Assembly: GCA_000272025.2 (NCBI GenBank)
Contig: AKCV02000022.1
Location: 98,634-162,633 of the forward strand
DNA from: Imbroritus primus
Lineage (GTDB): Bacteria; Pseudomonadota; Gammaproteobacteria; Burkholderiales; Burkholderiaceae
DNA length: 64,000 nucleotides
Reading direction: 5' to 3'
Below the pieces are notes generated by a model. That model was not told the DNA's origin. It ran no database searches and saw nothing but the letters and a program-made list of their open reading frames with translations. This document shows, in pieces, positions 1 through 9,957 of this stretch. A program made the translations under genes and the position numbers. Each line of letters starts with the position of its first letter. Within the stretch, counting starts at the first letter, position 1.

Positions 1-1298
1 TCATCGACATTGGCCTGGAACGCGCGGCATTTCTCCATGTCGCCGATATCTGGCAGCCGCGCGATAGCGCGCAAGGCACCCAGGCGCCGCAGGTCCCCAT
101 CGAGAAAATACTGTTCGAAGGACAAGCGCTGACCGTGCAGGTCATCAAGGATCCGATCGGCACCAAGGGCGCCCGCCTGTCCACGCAGGTCAGCATTGCC
201 GGACGCACGCTGGTCTACCTGCCGCAGGATCCGCATATCGGCATTTCGCAGAAGATCGAGAGCGAAGCGGGCCGCGAACATCTGCGCCAGCGCCTGCAGA
301 ACCTGATTCCTACCGACGAGCGTGGTGGCTTTATCGTGCGTACCATCGCCGAGGAAGCCAGCGACGAGGAGCTGGCCAACGACGTGGCCTACCTGCGCAA
401 GATCTGGGGCACCATCCGCCACAACGCCACCACGCTGCCGGCACCGAGCCTGCTGTTCCAGGACCTGAACCTCGCCCAGCGCGTGCTGCGCGACTTCGTC
501 AACGACAGCACCTCGTCCATCCAGATCGACTCGCGTGAAAACTTCCAGATGCTGGTCGAATTCGCCGTCGAGTACACCCCGGCCGTGCTGCCGCGGCTGA
601 TGCACTACACCGGCGAACGGCCGATCTTCGACCTGTACAACATCGATACCGAAATCGAACGCGCGCTGTCGCGGCGCGTGGACCTCAAGTCCGGCGGTTA
701 CCTGATGATCGACCAGACCGAGGCGATGACTACCATCGACGTCAATACCGGTGGCTACGTCGGCGCACGCAATTTTGACGACACCATCTTCAAGACCAAT
801 CTCGAAGCCGCGCACTCCATCGCCCGGCAGCTGCGCCTGCGCAATCTCGGCGGCATCATCATCATCGATTTCATCGACATGGAGAATGCCGATCACCGCG
901 AAGCGGTGCTCAACGAACTCAAGCGCGCCCTGCAGCGCGACCGCACGCGCATCACCGTCAACACCTTCTCGCAACTCGGCCTGGTGGAAATGACGCGCAA
1001 GCGCACGCGCGAATCGCTGGCCCACGTGCTGTGCGAACAGTGCCCGGTATGCCACGGCAAGGGCCAGGTCAAGACCCCGCGCACCGTCAGCTACGAGATC
1101 CTGCGCGAGATCATGCGCGAGTCGCGCCAGTTCAATCCGCGCGAGTTCCGCATCCTCGCCTCGCAGAGCGTCATCGACGTGCTGCTCGAAGAAGAGAGCC
1201 AGCACCTCGCCATGCTCGGCGATTTCATCGGCAAGCCGATCTCGCTGCAGGTCGAATCGACGTTCTATCAGGAACAGTACGACATCATCCTGATGTGA
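1..1298 (+). CDS. rng: Ribonuclease G, 5'-truncated by the window edge
   Basis: The reading frame is open from base 3 and encodes the C-terminal 431 residues of an RNase E/G family endoribonuclease, which matures 16S rRNA and degrades mRNA. The visible part starts inside the S1 RNA-binding domain (IDIGLERAAFLHVADI). It continues through the DNase I-like catalytic region, with the metal-binding aspartates in MTTIDVNTGGYVG and IIIIDFIDMEN. The zinc-link cysteines are in CEQCPVCHGKG. The protein ends about 90 residues after the zinc link, as RNase G does, and lacks the long degradosome-scaffold tail of RNase E. Only the first residues are missing. The following 238 bases to the next gene show no convincing terminator. 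Confidence 0.95.
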   Translation, partial: IDIGLERAAFLHVADIWQPRDSAQGTQAPQVPIEKILFEGQALTVQVIKDPIGTKGARLSTQVSIAGRTLVYLPQDPHIGISQKIESEAGREHLRQRLQNLIPTDERGGFIVRTIAEEASDEELANDVAYLRKIWGTIRHNATTLPAPSLLFQDLNLAQRVLRDFVNDSTSSIQIDSRENFQMLVEFAVEYTPAVLPRLMHYTGERPIFDLYNIDTEIERALSRRVDLKSGGYLMIDQTEAMTTIDVNTGGYVGARNFDDTIFKTNLEAAHSIARQLRLRNLGGIIIIDFIDMENADHREAVLNELKRALQRDRTRITVNTFSQLGLVEMTRKRTRESLAHVLCEQCPVCHGKGQVKTPRTVSYEILREIMRESRQFNPREFRILASQSVIDVLLEEESQHLAMLGDFIGKPISLQVESTFYQEQYDIILM

Positions 1299-1536
1299 CG
1301 TGGCATTTGCGTCACCTGCTGCATCCCCCTACCACACCGGGCGTCGCGCTTTCCGGGCCAGGTCGGCCCGCCCCAGGCGGCTCGATGTCGAGGAGATGGC
1401 CTGGCAGAGCCCGGTACGTTCCCTGTGCGCCCTGCGATTATTCGGTGTTTGTTTGATCTGATCGGTATCACCTGCCACGCAGCGTGACTAAGCTTTCCTG
1501 TGCAGTCTTCATTGATGACATTCACAGGAGGGATTC

Positions 1537-2637
1537 ATGTCCGCCATGATGAAAGCAGCGGTATTTGTCGAGCCCGGCCGTATCGAGCTTACCGACAAGC
1601 GCATTCCAGACGTCGGCCCCAACGATGCGCTGGTCCGCATCACGACCACGACCATCTGCGGGACGGATGTCCATATCCTGAAAGGCGAATATCCCGTCAC
1701 GAAAGGCCTGACAGTCGGGCACGAACCGGTCGGCGTGATTGAAAAACTGGGCAGCGCCGTGCAGGGGTACGCGGAGGGCCAACGCGTCATCGCCGGCGCC
1801 ATCTGTCCGACATTCACCTCGTATCCCAGCCAGGATGGCGTGCCTTCGCAAGATGGCAGCTACCTGATTCCCAGCGGCCGCTGTGGCTGCCACGGTTACA
1901 AGGCCACCGCCGGCTGGCGCTTCGGCAACATGATCGACGGTACGCAGGCGGAGTATGTCCTGGTCCCCGATGCCCAGGCCAATCTCGCCCCGATTCCGGA
2001 TGGCCTGACGGATGAACAGGTCCTGATGTGCCCGGACATCATGTCGACGGGCTTCAAGGGGGCGGAGAATGCCAACATCAGGATCGGCGACACGGTGGTC
2101 GTGTTCGCGCAGGGACCGATCGGCCTGTGCGCCACCGCCGGGGCGCGCCTGATGGGCGCGACCACGATCATTGCAGTGGACGGCAACGATCATCGTCTTG
2201 AGATCGCCCGAAAACTGGGAGCAGATGTCACCCTCAACTTCAAGACATGCGACGTCGTGGACGAAGTCATGAAGCTGACTGGTGGCCGCGGCGTGGATGC
2301 CTCCATCGAGGCGCTCGGTCTGCAGTCGACGTTCGAATCGGCGCTGCGCGTGCTGAAGCCCGGCGGCACGTTGTCCAGCCTGGGCGTGTATTCCAGCGAT
2401 CTGACCATTCCCCTGGATGCCTTCGCGGCCGGCCTGGGCGATCACAAGATCAATACCGCCTTGTGTCCGGGTGGCAAGGAGCGGATGCGCCGGCTGATGA
2501 ACGTGGTGGAATCGGGCCGGATCGACTTGGGGCTGCTGGTCACGCATCATTACGCGCTCGACAACATCGTGGACGCATATGATCTTTTCGCCAACCAGCG
2601 TGACGGCGTGCTCAAGGTCGCAATCAAGCCCAACTGA
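1537..2637 (+). CDS. Zinc-dependent medium-chain alcohol dehydrogenase
   Basis: A 366-residue medium-chain dehydrogenase/reductase that oxidises a secondary or primary alcohol (or reduces the carbonyl) with NAD(P). The catalytic zinc site is visible as Cys41 in TICGTDVH and His62-Glu63 in VGHEPVG. The nucleotide-binding loop is GPIGLCATAGARLMG. The four-cysteine structural zinc loop of classical ADHs is absent, and a loop rich in Ser, Gln and Gly stands in its place. This resembles the Thermoanaerobacter/Clostridium isopropanol dehydrogenase group. The start is set by AGGAGGG at about 1526-1532. It is a single gene, ending 9 bases before the convergent GGDEF-EAL gene. The natural substrate cannot be read from the sequence. 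Confidence 0.85.
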   Translation: MSAMMKAAVFVEPGRIELTDKRIPDVGPNDALVRITTTTICGTDVHILKGEYPVTKGLTVGHEPVGVIEKLGSAVQGYAEGQRVIAGAICPTFTSYPSQDGVPSQDGSYLIPSGRCGCHGYKATAGWRFGNMIDGTQAEYVLVPDAQANLAPIPDGLTDEQVLMCPDIMSTGFKGAENANIRIGDTVVVFAQGPIGLCATAGARLMGATTIIAVDGNDHRLEIARKLGADVTLNFKTCDVVDEVMKLTGGRGVDASIEALGLQSTFESALRVLKPGGTLSSLGVYSSDLTIPLDAFAAGLGDHKINTALCPGGKERMRRLMNVVESGRIDLGLLVTHHYALDNIVDAYDLFANQRDGVLKVAIKPN

Positions 2638-2646
2638 GAAATCGCA

Positions 2647-4284
2647 TCATGCGGGAATGATGGTTTTCTGCACCAGGAGCCGGGCGGTCTCGCACACATC
2701 GACCGGCCGGCTCATGTAATACCCCTGCACTTCGTCGCAACCAGCCATCTTGAGATCAACCAGCTGGTCGCGCAGCTCCACCCCTTCGGCCACCACACGC
2801 ATGTTCAGGTTATGTGCGAGCGTGATGATGGATGTCACGATCACGCCGACATCCTTGCTATTGCGGATATCGTTGATGAACGACCGGTCGATCTTGATCG
2901 TACCAATCGGGAAGTGACGAATCTGGCTCAGGCTGGAGAACCCGCTGCCGAAATCGTCGAGGCCAATGCGTATCCCGAGTCCCTCGAGCTGGCGCAGTAC
3001 ATTTGCGGGCGTCCCGAATGGTTCGACCAGGCAACTCTCCGTCACCTCCACCTCGATCTCCGCCGGTGTGATGCCATGGGCCTGCAGTTGCGCCGACACG
3101 CGCGCCGGCAGGTGCTCGTCGCCGAGCTGGCGCGGTGAAACATTGAAGGCGACCGGGACGAGCGGCAAACCCTGGGCTTTCCACATGGCCTGCTGTGCGC
3201 AGCAGGCCTGCATGACCCAGTTACCCAGCTCAACGATCAGCTCGGACTGCTCGGCCAGTGGAATGAAGTCGTTGGGATAGACCAGCCCATAGTCCGGATG
3301 CGCCCAGCGCACCAGCGCCTCCAGGCCGACGATACGATAGTCGGACAGCCGCACCTTGGGCTGGAAATGCAGCACCAGCTCGTTTTCCGCAATGGCGCGC
3401 GGCAGCTGGCGCTCCAGAACATAGCGGCGGTCATCGCTGGCGTTGAGCTCGGCATCATAGTAGGTAAAGCGGCCACGTCCCCGCCGCTTCGAGGCATACA
3501 TGGCCGCGTCGGCATGCCGGCACAGCCGCGTCACGTCATGACCATCTCCAGGAAAAAAGGCGATACCCACACTCGGCGTCACCGCGACCTCATGTCCATC
3601 CAGATCGGCATACGGCTGGCTGAGATGCGTGACCAGCTTGGCAGCGATGCGTTCCATATCCGCCGGTGCATCCAGTTCAGTGACGAGCACGGCGAATTCA
3701 TCCCCGCCCATGCGGCCAACGATATCAGCCTTGCGCAGGCTGGCGCGCAAACGCTGCCCTACGGCATGCAGCAACAGATCACCCACATGGTGGCCAAGCG
3801 TATCGTTGATCTGCTTGAACCGGTCCAGATCGAGATACATCAGCGCATAGTGCTTGCGGCTGCGGCGCGCGACCTCCAGGTGGCTGGCCGCCAGTTCATT
3901 GAACATGCGGCGGTTGTGCAGCCCCGTCAGGTGATCGTCGGATGCCAGTGCCAACGCACGCGCCTTCTCGGCCTCCAGTTGCATGATCAGCGCATGCTTG
4001 TCGCGGTCGGCATGGCTCAGCGCATCGAACAGCAGCTTCTGGCGGCGGATGCTGCGCACCACGCTCCAGGTCGCGGCAATGAACATCAGGTTGAGCGCGG
4101 CCAGGGCCCCCCAGATCCGGATATTGTTGCGGGACTGCGCAAGCGCAAGATCGTGGCGATCGACAGTTGTCGCCGTCATGAGCGCCTCGAGCAGCCGGGC
4201 CTCCGACCCCATCAGGTGCCAGGCGGCAACCCAGCTCAGCGCCAGCGCAACTACACCAACGCCAATGCTCGTCGCCTGCAGCAT
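2647..4284 (-). CDS. Membrane GGDEF-EAL protein, both domains apparently intact
   Basis: A 545-residue cyclic-di-GMP enzyme. Two N-terminal membrane segments (ATSIGVGVVALALSW and ALAALNLMFIAATW) flank a short periplasmic loop. The GGDEF domain has the exact signature GRMGGDEFAVLV, with an RxxD inhibitory site (RKAD) five residues before it. The EAL domain keeps GLEALVRW, the VTES glutamate and LDDFGSGFSS. It could therefore both make and degrade c-di-GMP. The chosen ATG at 4284 is preceded by GGGAGG with a 10-base gap. In-frame ATGs at 4374 and 4593 are possible but lack a good ribosome site and run into AT-richer promoter-like DNA. No partner gene is adjacent. Confidence 0.85.
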   Translation of the reverse strand: MLQATSIGVGVVALALSWVAAWHLMGSEARLLEALMTATTVDRHDLALAQSRNNIRIWGALAALNLMFIAATWSVVRSIRRQKLLFDALSHADRDKHALIMQLEAEKARALALASDDHLTGLHNRRMFNELAASHLEVARRSRKHYALMYLDLDRFKQINDTLGHHVGDLLLHAVGQRLRASLRKADIVGRMGGDEFAVLVTELDAPADMERIAAKLVTHLSQPYADLDGHEVAVTPSVGIAFFPGDGHDVTRLCRHADAAMYASKRRGRGRFTYYDAELNASDDRRYVLERQLPRAIAENELVLHFQPKVRLSDYRIVGLEALVRWAHPDYGLVYPNDFIPLAEQSELIVELGNWVMQACCAQQAMWKAQGLPLVPVAFNVSPRQLGDEHLPARVSAQLQAHGITPAEIEVEVTESCLVEPFGTPANVLRQLEGLGIRIGLDDFGSGFSSLSQIRHFPIGTIKIDRSFINDIRNSKDVGVIVTSIITLAHNLNMRVVAEGVELRDQLVDLKMAGCDEVQGYYMSRPVDVCETARLLVQKTIIPA

Positions 4285-4663
4285 GCGCCAGTAACCTCCC
4301 GGACGGGAAGGCAAGGGAACAGCGCGGGCAGAGAACGAGGTCACGGAGCAGGGGCAGGCAAACGGAGCCTGCATTGTTGGCGGTTTCGATGACCGCGGTG
4401 TGACAATCGCGTGAAAGAGTGGAAAGCCCCGCACATTGCCTTGAAATACTTGCTTCCGCCCCAATCTGAACGAAAATACTGATTTGCGCAGATGCCCGTG
4501 CCTGCCACCCCAGCACGAGGCCTGCCGGTTTGTTCGGCTGCGCTCCCCCGCACACTCATAGCCAAAACCAATTGACACGATTTTAACAATCAATTTTACC
4601 TACCTTACTCAGGCCGGTAGAATTCATTCCGTAGTCGCAACCAACCCATTAAGGAGTCCACCG
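4285..4663. other. Divergent intergenic region between GGDEF-EAL gene and ahpC
   Basis: These 379 bases hold no credible gene. Base composition becomes AT-richer from about 4560. The region must carry the promoter of ahpC and, on the other strand, that of the GGDEF-EAL gene if that gene starts at 4284. Confidence 0.6.
4572..4602 (+). promoter_or_regulatory. Possible sigma-70 promoter of ahpC
   Basis: TTGACA at 4572-4577 matches the minus 35 consensus exactly. The best minus 10 candidate, TACCTA at 4597-4602, is weak and the spacer is 19 bases. It lies in the AT-rich stretch 60-90 bases before ahpC. An OxyR-type site is expected for this gene family, but I could not align one with confidence. 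Confidence 0.3.
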
Positions 4664-5227
4664 ATGTCGATGATCAATACCGAAGTCAAGCCGTTCAAGG
4701 CCACCGCGTTCCACAATGGCAAGTTCGTTGACGTGAGCGAAGCCGACCTGAAGGGCAAGTGGTCTGTGGTGTTCTTCTACCCGGCCGACTTCACGTTCGT
4801 GTGCCCGACCGAACTGGGCGATCTGGCCGACAACTACGACGCATTCAAGAAGCTGGGCGTGGAAATCTACGCCGTGTCGACCGACACGCACTTCACCCAC
4901 AAGGCCTGGCACGACAGCTCGGAAACCATCAAGAAGATCCAGTACCCGATGATTGGCGACCCGACCGGCGTGATCTCGCGCAACTTCGACGTGATGATCG
5001 AAGAAGCCGGCCTGGCTGATCGCGGCACCTTCGTGATCGACCCGCAAGGCAAGATCCAGATCATCGAAGTCAACGCCGGCGGCGTGGGCCGTGATGCTTC
5101 CGAACTGCTGCGCAAGGTCAAGGCTGCCCAGTACGTCGCCGCCCACCCGGGTGAAGTGTGCCCGGCCAAGTGGCAAGAAGGCGAAGCCACGCTGGCTCCG
5201 TCGCTCGACCTGGTCGGCAAGATCTAA
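4664..5227 (+). CDS. ahpC: Alkyl hydroperoxide reductase subunit C (2-Cys peroxiredoxin)
   Basis: A 187-residue cytoplasmic typical 2-Cys peroxiredoxin that reduces hydrogen peroxide, organic peroxides and peroxynitrite. The peroxidatic cysteine is in [11 protein letters not shown] and the resolving cysteine is in EVCPAKWQ near the C terminus. Length and both motifs match the AhpC family. The start has AAGGAG about 10 bases upstream. It is followed by its electron donor ahpF after 197 bases, with a strong intrinsic terminator between them, so ahpC can be made in excess over ahpF. Formaldehyde and amine oxidation elsewhere in the window generate oxidative stress, but no direct link is shown by the sequence. 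Confidence 0.97.
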   Translation: MSMINTEVKPFKATAFHNGKFVDVSEADLKGKWSVVFFYPADFTFVCPTELGDLADNYDAFKKLGVEIYAVSTDTHFTHKAWHDSSETIKKIQYPMIGDPTGVISRNFDVMIEEAGLADRGTFVIDPQGKIQIIEVNAGGVGRDASELLRKVKAAQYVAAHPGEVCPAKWQEGEATLAPSLDLVGKI

Positions 5228-5289
5228 GCGGCCGCGCTGGATCGTTAGCAGTCTCTCAGCGGAAGCCTATCCGGCTTCCGTTGGACGAT

Positions 5290-5320
5290 CGCCCGGGCGC
5301 GAACCGTCCGGGCGTTTTTG
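5290..5320 (+). terminator. Intrinsic terminator after ahpC
   Basis: Inverted repeat CGCCCGG (5290-5296) and CCGGGCG (5308-5314) with an 11-base loop, followed at once by TTTTTG. It sits between ahpC and ahpF and probably makes ahpF expression partly dependent on read-through or on its own promoter. Confidence 0.75.
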
Positions 5321-5424
5321 TTTCCACGAGACGCTATCAAAGTGCTGTGAAGTCGTTCTGGCCAGCCACACCGCCAGGACCATTTTGATCGCGTCTCTGA
5401 TTTTTGAACAAGGATCAAGTTGCC

Positions 5425-6981
5425 ATGTTGGATGCCAATCTTAAAACCCAGTTGAAGGCCTACCTCGAAAAGGTCACCCAACCGTTCGAGATCACCGCGT
5501 CCCTCGACGACGGCGCCAAATCGCAGGAGCTGCTCGGCCTACTCAATGACATCGTCAGCCTGAGCGACAAGATTACCTTGCGCACCGACGGCGCGGATGC
5601 ACGCCGCCCCTCGTTTGCCCTCAACCGCATCGGCGGCGACATCCACCTGCGTTTTGCCGGCATCCCCATGGGCCACGAGTTCACCTCGCTGGTGCTGGCA
5701 CTGCTGCAGGTCGGCGGCCATCCGTCGAAACTCGAAGCCGATGTCATCGAACGCATCCGTGCGCTCGACGGCGACTACAGCTTCGAAACCTATTTCTCGC
5801 TCTCGTGCCAGAACTGCCCGGACGTAGTCCAGGCGCTCAACCTCATGGCCGTGCTGAATCCGCGCATCAAGCACGTCGCCATCGACGGTGCGCTGTTCCA
5901 GACTGAGATCGAGCAGCGCCAGGTCATGTCGGTGCCGAGCATCTACCTGAATGGCGAGCCGTTCGGCCAGGGCCGCATGGGCGTGGAAGAAATCCTCGCC
6001 AAGCTCGACACCGGCGCCGCCACGCGCGATGCCGAAAAGATGAACGCCAAGGCGCCGTACGACGTCCTCGTCGTCGGCGGCGGCCCTGCCGGCGCGGCAG
6101 CCGCGATCTACGCGGCGCGCAAGGGCATCCGCACGGGCGTGGCAGCCGAGCGCTTCGGCGGCCAGGTGCTCGACACCATGGCCATCGAAAACTTCATTTC
6201 GGTGAAGGAAACGGAAGGACCGAAGCTGGCCCGTGCGCTGGAAGAACACGTGCGCGCCTACGACGTGGACATCATGAACCTGCAGCGCGCCAGCGCCCTG
6301 GTGCCGGCCGCCAAGGAAGGCGAGCTGCATGAAGTGAAATTCGAGAACGGCGCCTCGCTCAAGGCCAAGACCGTGATCCTCTCCACCGGCGCGCGCTGGC
6401 GCGAAATGAACGTACCGGGCGAGCAGGAATACCGTGGACGCGGCGTGGCCTATTGCCCGCACTGTGACGGCCCCCTGTTCAAGGGCAAGCGCGTCGCCGT
6501 GATCGGCGGCGGCAACTCCGGCGTGGAAGCCGCCATCGACCTCGCCGGCATCGTCTCGCACGTGACGCTGCTCGAGTTCGCCGGCGAACTGCGCGCCGAT
6601 GCCGTGCTGCAACGCAAGCTGGCGAGCCTGCCGAACGTCACCACGCACGTCATGGCCCAGACCACCGAAGTCAAGGGCGATGGCCAGAAAGTGACCGGCC
6701 TGGTCTACAAAGACCGCAACAGCGGCGAAGAACATCTCGTCGAACTGGAAGGCATCTTCGTGCAGATCGGCCTGCTGCCCAACAGCGAATGGCTCAAGGG
6801 CACGATTGAACTGACGCGCTTTGGCGAGATCATCGTCGACGCACGCGGCCAGACCAGTATTCCAGGCGTATTCGCCGCCGGCGACGTGACGACCGTGCCG
6901 TACAAGCAGATCGTCATCGCCATGGGCCAGGGGTCGACGGCCGCGCTGAGCGCGTTCGATCATTTGATCCGGACGACCTGA
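5425..6981 (+). CDS. ahpF: Alkyl hydroperoxide reductase subunit F
   Basis: A 518-residue FAD enzyme that passes NADH electrons to AhpC. The N-terminal tandem thioredoxin-fold domain carries the CxxC of [10 protein letters not shown]. Next comes an FAD-binding motif ([19 protein letters not shown]). The thioredoxin-reductase-like dithiol is in [14 protein letters not shown], followed by an NAD(P) motif ([17 protein letters not shown]). The final FAD contact is [16 protein letters not shown]. The ATG at 5425 with AAGGA at 5410-5414 is preferred over an in-frame TTG seven codons upstream. The length is normal for AhpF. A very good terminator follows. Confidence 0.97.
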   Translation: MLDANLKTQLKAYLEKVTQPFEITASLDDGAKSQELLGLLNDIVSLSDKITLRTDGADARRPSFALNRIGGDIHLRFAGIPMGHEFTSLVLALLQVGGHPSKLEADVIERIRALDGDYSFETYFSLSCQNCPDVVQALNLMAVLNPRIKHVAIDGALFQTEIEQRQVMSVPSIYLNGEPFGQGRMGVEEILAKLDTGAATRDAEKMNAKAPYDVLVVGGGPAGAAAAIYAARKGIRTGVAAERFGGQVLDTMAIENFISVKETEGPKLARALEEHVRAYDVDIMNLQRASALVPAAKEGELHEVKFENGASLKAKTVILSTGARWREMNVPGEQEYRGRGVAYCPHCDGPLFKGKRVAVIGGGNSGVEAAIDLAGIVSHVTLLEFAGELRADAVLQRKLASLPNVTTHVMAQTTEVKGDGQKVTGLVYKDRNSGEEHLVELEGIFVQIGLLPNSEWLKGTIELTRFGEIIVDARGQTSIPGVFAAGDVTTVPYKQIVIAMGQGSTAALSAFDHLIRTT

Positions 6982-7035
6982 GTCAGGTTGACCCTACGCC
7001 CGATACCACGGGGCATTCAGGCAATGGCCCCAACG

Positions 7036-7067
7036 CCGCGCCTTCGCAAGAAGGCGCGGTTTTTTTT
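7036..7067 (+). terminator. Intrinsic terminator after ahpF
   Basis: A perfect 9-base inverted repeat, CCGCGCCTT (7036-7044) and AAGGCGCGG (7051-7059), has a 6-base loop and is followed by eight T residues. This is a textbook Rho-independent terminator closing the ahpC-ahpF unit. Confidence 0.9.
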
Positions 7068-7273
7068 GCGTCAGTGCAAAACGCACCGGCCATTGCCCCC
7101 TGGCATGAAGCGGAATCGGACTCCTTCGGCATGCCTGTGCAGTAAAACGCTGTCACAAATGGAAACATGCAACGTATTGCCTGCAACTGGTACTCAAGTT
7201 GTACTATTCCCGCACCGGGTTGCGGCATGCCTCATCGCGCCGGGCCCTTTTCCACCTCACCCGACATATCGCC

Positions 7274-7789
7274 ATGATCCGCAAATCCACTATCGCTGCT
7301 GCCGTGCTTGCCGGGCTGTTCGCCATTTCCATCTACGCCGCCCCACACTGGACTGTCCGCCAAATGGTCGCCGCCGCCGAGGGGCGCGACACCGAGAAAT
7401 TCTCGCAATACGTCGACTACCCCGCGTTGCGGGAAAGCCTGAAGGCGCAGTTCGCGATGTCGATGGACCAGCAGATGGGGGGCGGCGACAACCCGTTCGC
7501 GGCGATCGGCAAGATGATCGGCCGCGCGGTCGCTGATCCGATGATCGAGGCCTCGGTCACACCGGCTGGTGCAATGGCGATGGTGGTGGAAACGCCACCG
7601 GATGCCGCAGCCTCGGCGCCGGCTGCCGGCAAGGCATCCCGCCCGGACTACAAGGTGGCGTACCGGAGCTGGGACAGCGTGGATGCGAGCACCATGCGGG
7701 CGAATGGCGAGCCGTTCGTGATGCGGCTGCGCCGGACCGGGCTGTGGTCGTGGCGGTGGGTTGGGGTCGCGCAAGCGCCTGCGCGCTGA
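7274..7789 (+). CDS. DUF2939 family secreted or membrane-anchored protein
   Basis: A 171-residue protein with an N-terminal signal or anchor segment (STIAAAVLAGLFAISIYAA). The body WTVRQMVAAAEGRDTEKFSQYVDYPALRESLKAQ is characteristic of DUF2939 proteins, which are small proteobacterial envelope proteins of unknown role. A Pro/Ala-rich linker (about residues 96-115) separates it from a C-terminal beta-rich part (YKVAYRSWDSV). The start is the ATG just before the signal-like segment. The long upstream extension has no ribosome site. It is transcribed towards msbA, ending 148 bases from it. No function can be assigned. Confidence 0.75.
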   Translation: MIRKSTIAAAVLAGLFAISIYAAPHWTVRQMVAAAEGRDTEKFSQYVDYPALRESLKAQFAMSMDQQMGGGDNPFAAIGKMIGRAVADPMIEASVTPAGAMAMVVETPPDAAASAPAAGKASRPDYKVAYRSWDSVDASTMRANGEPFVMRLRRTGLWSWRWVGVAQAPAR

Positions 7790-7937
7790 GCCGTATCCGC
7801 GTCGGGCTACGCTGCACGCGGCAACCCGGCGTCACTCGGGATTCGCTCGATACGAACCGCCACCACTGCGCCGGGAACAACCGACCCCTGCATCAACGGC
7901 GCGCCCTCAAAGGCGGCTTGAGGTATGCGGCAGTAGC

Positions 7938-9767
7938 CTACTGCGCTGTCGCAAACTGAATCCGATGCAAGCCCGCATACAGCCCGCCCTGCGCCAGCAG
8001 CGCGGCATGCGTGCCCTGCTCGACGATGCGACCCTGTTCGAGCACGACGATGCGCGTGGCATTCTCGATGGTCGACAGGCGGTGGGCGATGACGAGCGTG
8101 GTGCGGTTCTGCATGAGCCGTTCGAGCGCGGCCTGCACCTGGCGTTCCGATTCGGAGTCGAGGGCCGAGGTCGCTTCGTCGAGGATCAGGATCGGTGCGT
8201 CCTTGTAGATGGCACGTGCAATCGCCAGACGCTGGCGCTGGCCACCCGAGAGGCGCATGCCGTTGTCGCCGATGTTGGTCAGGGCGCCTTCGGGCAGGCC
8301 GGCGACCGTGTCACTGAGGTTCGCGGCGGCGAGCGCCCGCTCGACCCGTGCCATGTCGATGTCGTCTTCCGATGACGCACCATAGGCAACGTTGGCGGCA
8401 ACCGTATCGTTGAACAGCACCACGTCCTGGCTGACAAAGGCGATCTGGCGGCGCAGGTCGGCCAGGGACAATTCGGTCAGCGGCACGCCATCGAGCAGGA
8501 TACGTCCTTGCGTGGGGTCGAAGAAGCGCGGCAGCAAATTCACCAGCGTGGTCTTGCCGCTGCCGGACGGGCCAACCAGCGCAATCACCTCGCCGGCGCC
8601 AACATGCAGGTTGATATCTTGCAGCGCTGCCTTGCTTTCGCTCGCCTTGCTTTCGCTCGCCTTGCCTGCAGCCGCATAGCCAAAGCCGACCTTCTCGAAA
8701 TCGATAACGCCCGTGGCGCGGTCCAGCGGCTTGCCGCCAGTCTGTGCCTCGATCGGTTCGTCGATCAGGCGGAAGATCATTTCCGCGGCGGTGAGGCCCC
8801 GCTGCAGCGGCTGGTTGATGTCGGTCAGGTGCTTGAGCGGCGAGACCAGCAGCAACATGGCCATGACAAAGCCGGTGAAGCTGCCGATGGTGGTGCCGCT
8901 GGTCTGCGACTGGATCACGGCGATGGTCAGGATCACCGACAGCGCAATCGCCGCCAGGATCTGCGTGATCGGCTGATTAAGCCCGGCGGCAACCGCCATG
9001 CGCATCGAATAGCCGCGCAGGCGCTCGGCCATGCGGCGGAAACGCTGCATCTCGTAGGCTTCGCCACCATGCAGCTTGACCACCTTGAAGCCGCCGGCAG
9101 CCTCTTCCACCACATAGGCCGCTTCGTTGGTCAGCTTCTGGTGATCGCGGTTCAGGCTGCGCAGGCGGCGGTTGATACGCGATACGAGAAAGCCGATCAC
9201 CGGCAGCACCACGGCCACGATCAGCGTCAGTTGCCAGTTGGTCCAGAACAGGAACGCCAGCAGCGCCAGCACCGTGAGCGAATCGCGCACCAGGGTAATG
9301 AACACGCTGGTCAGGATCTGCAGCACCTGGTTGACCTCGAAGATCACCGCATTGATCAGCGTGGCAGCGTTGTTGCGATGATAGAACGCGGCCGGGGCGT
9401 GCAGCATGCGCTCGAACATTTCCAGCCGCAGGCGCAACAGCACGCGGTTCGACAGCAGGTTGAGCAGGTAGTTGGAGCTGAACTGCGCCACGCCGCGGAT
9501 CACGGCGATGCCGATCAGCAGCGCCGGCACATGCCACAGACGCCCCACGTACTGACCACCAAACCCCTTGTCGAGCAGGTCGGTCACGATCTTCGGAATC
9601 GCGGCCTCGCTGAGCGCCACCACGGCCATCGCCAGGATCGCCCCGATGAAGATGCCGCGCTGCGGCCACAGGTAGGTGCCCAGACGCTTGCCGAGTTTCT
9701 GTTCCGGCTCGGGCTTTGCTGCGGGACGCGCCGTGGCGTCCGGGGAAGAATTTGCTTGTATACTCAC
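7938..9767 (-). CDS. msbA: Lipid A export ABC transporter, MsbA type
   Basis: A 609-residue half-transporter with a fused membrane domain (six helices, about residues 30-330) and ATPase. It flips lipid A-core across the inner membrane. The ATPase has Walker [15 protein letters not shown], signature [15 protein letters not shown] and Walker [13 protein letters not shown], and an H-loop (VIAHRLST). The start is GTG at 9767, preceded by AAGGA. Longer in-frame versions have low-complexity Arg-rich N termini without a ribosome site. The linker between the membrane and ATPase domains carries a duplicated SESKA pentapeptide, from an exact 15-base tandem repeat. A glycosyltransferase gene diverges upstream, consistent with lipopolysaccharide work. 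Confidence 0.92.
   Translation of the reverse strand: MSIQANSSPDATARPAAKPEPEQKLGKRLGTYLWPQRGIFIGAILAMAVVALSEAAIPKIVTDLLDKGFGGQYVGRLWHVPALLIGIAVIRGVAQFSSNYLLNLLSNRVLLRLRLEMFERMLHAPAAFYHRNNAATLINAVIFEVNQVLQILTSVFITLVRDSLTVLALLAFLFWTNWQLTLIVAVVLPVIGFLVSRINRRLRSLNRDHQKLTNEAAYVVEEAAGGFKVVKLHGGEAYEMQRFRRMAERLRGYSMRMAVAAGLNQPITQILAAIALSVILTIAVIQSQTSGTTIGSFTGFVMAMLLLVSPLKHLTDINQPLQRGLTAAEMIFRLIDEPIEAQTGGKPLDRATGVIDFEKVGFGYAAAGKASESKASESKAALQDINLHVGAGEVIALVGPSGSGKTTLVNLLPRFFDPTQGRILLDGVPLTELSLADLRRQIAFVSQDVVLFNDTVAANVAYGASSEDDIDMARVERALAAANLSDTVAGLPEGALTNIGDNGMRLSGGQRQRLAIARAIYKDAPILILDEATSALDSESERQVQAALERLMQNRTTLVIAHRLSTIENATRIVVLEQGRIVEQGTHAALLAQGGLYAGLHRIQFATAQ
8631..8660. repeat. 15-base tandem duplication inside msbA
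   Basis: CTTGCTTTCGCTCGC occurs twice head to tail (8631-8645 and 8646-8660). On the coding strand it adds five codons (SESKA) per copy in the interdomain linker, so copy number changes stay in frame. Confidence 0.9.
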
Positions 9768-9957
9768 TGACGTCCTTGGAAGACGATGCGCACAGGCTGT
9801 GCGCCGCAGTCGGCATTTTAGCTGCATTCCGGCGAAGGTCCGCGCAGTACGCCGGCGCCCTGCCGGTCGTGACCCGCTACTGCCGCACCCGGCCACAACG
9901 CGAACGCCAAGCCGATTTTCCAACCCGCATTGCCGAGCCTTCGAGCCCCCAAACCCT

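Noticed and set aside
7905..7923. CCTCAA/TTGAGG hairpin between the DUF2939 gene and msbA as a terminator
   Set aside because: Short stem with no T run on either strand; kept out of the feature list.
8508..9770. Plus-strand open frame of 420 codons opposite msbA
   Set aside because: His/Gln-rich shadow frame. The minus strand encodes an unmistakable ABC transporter over the same bases.
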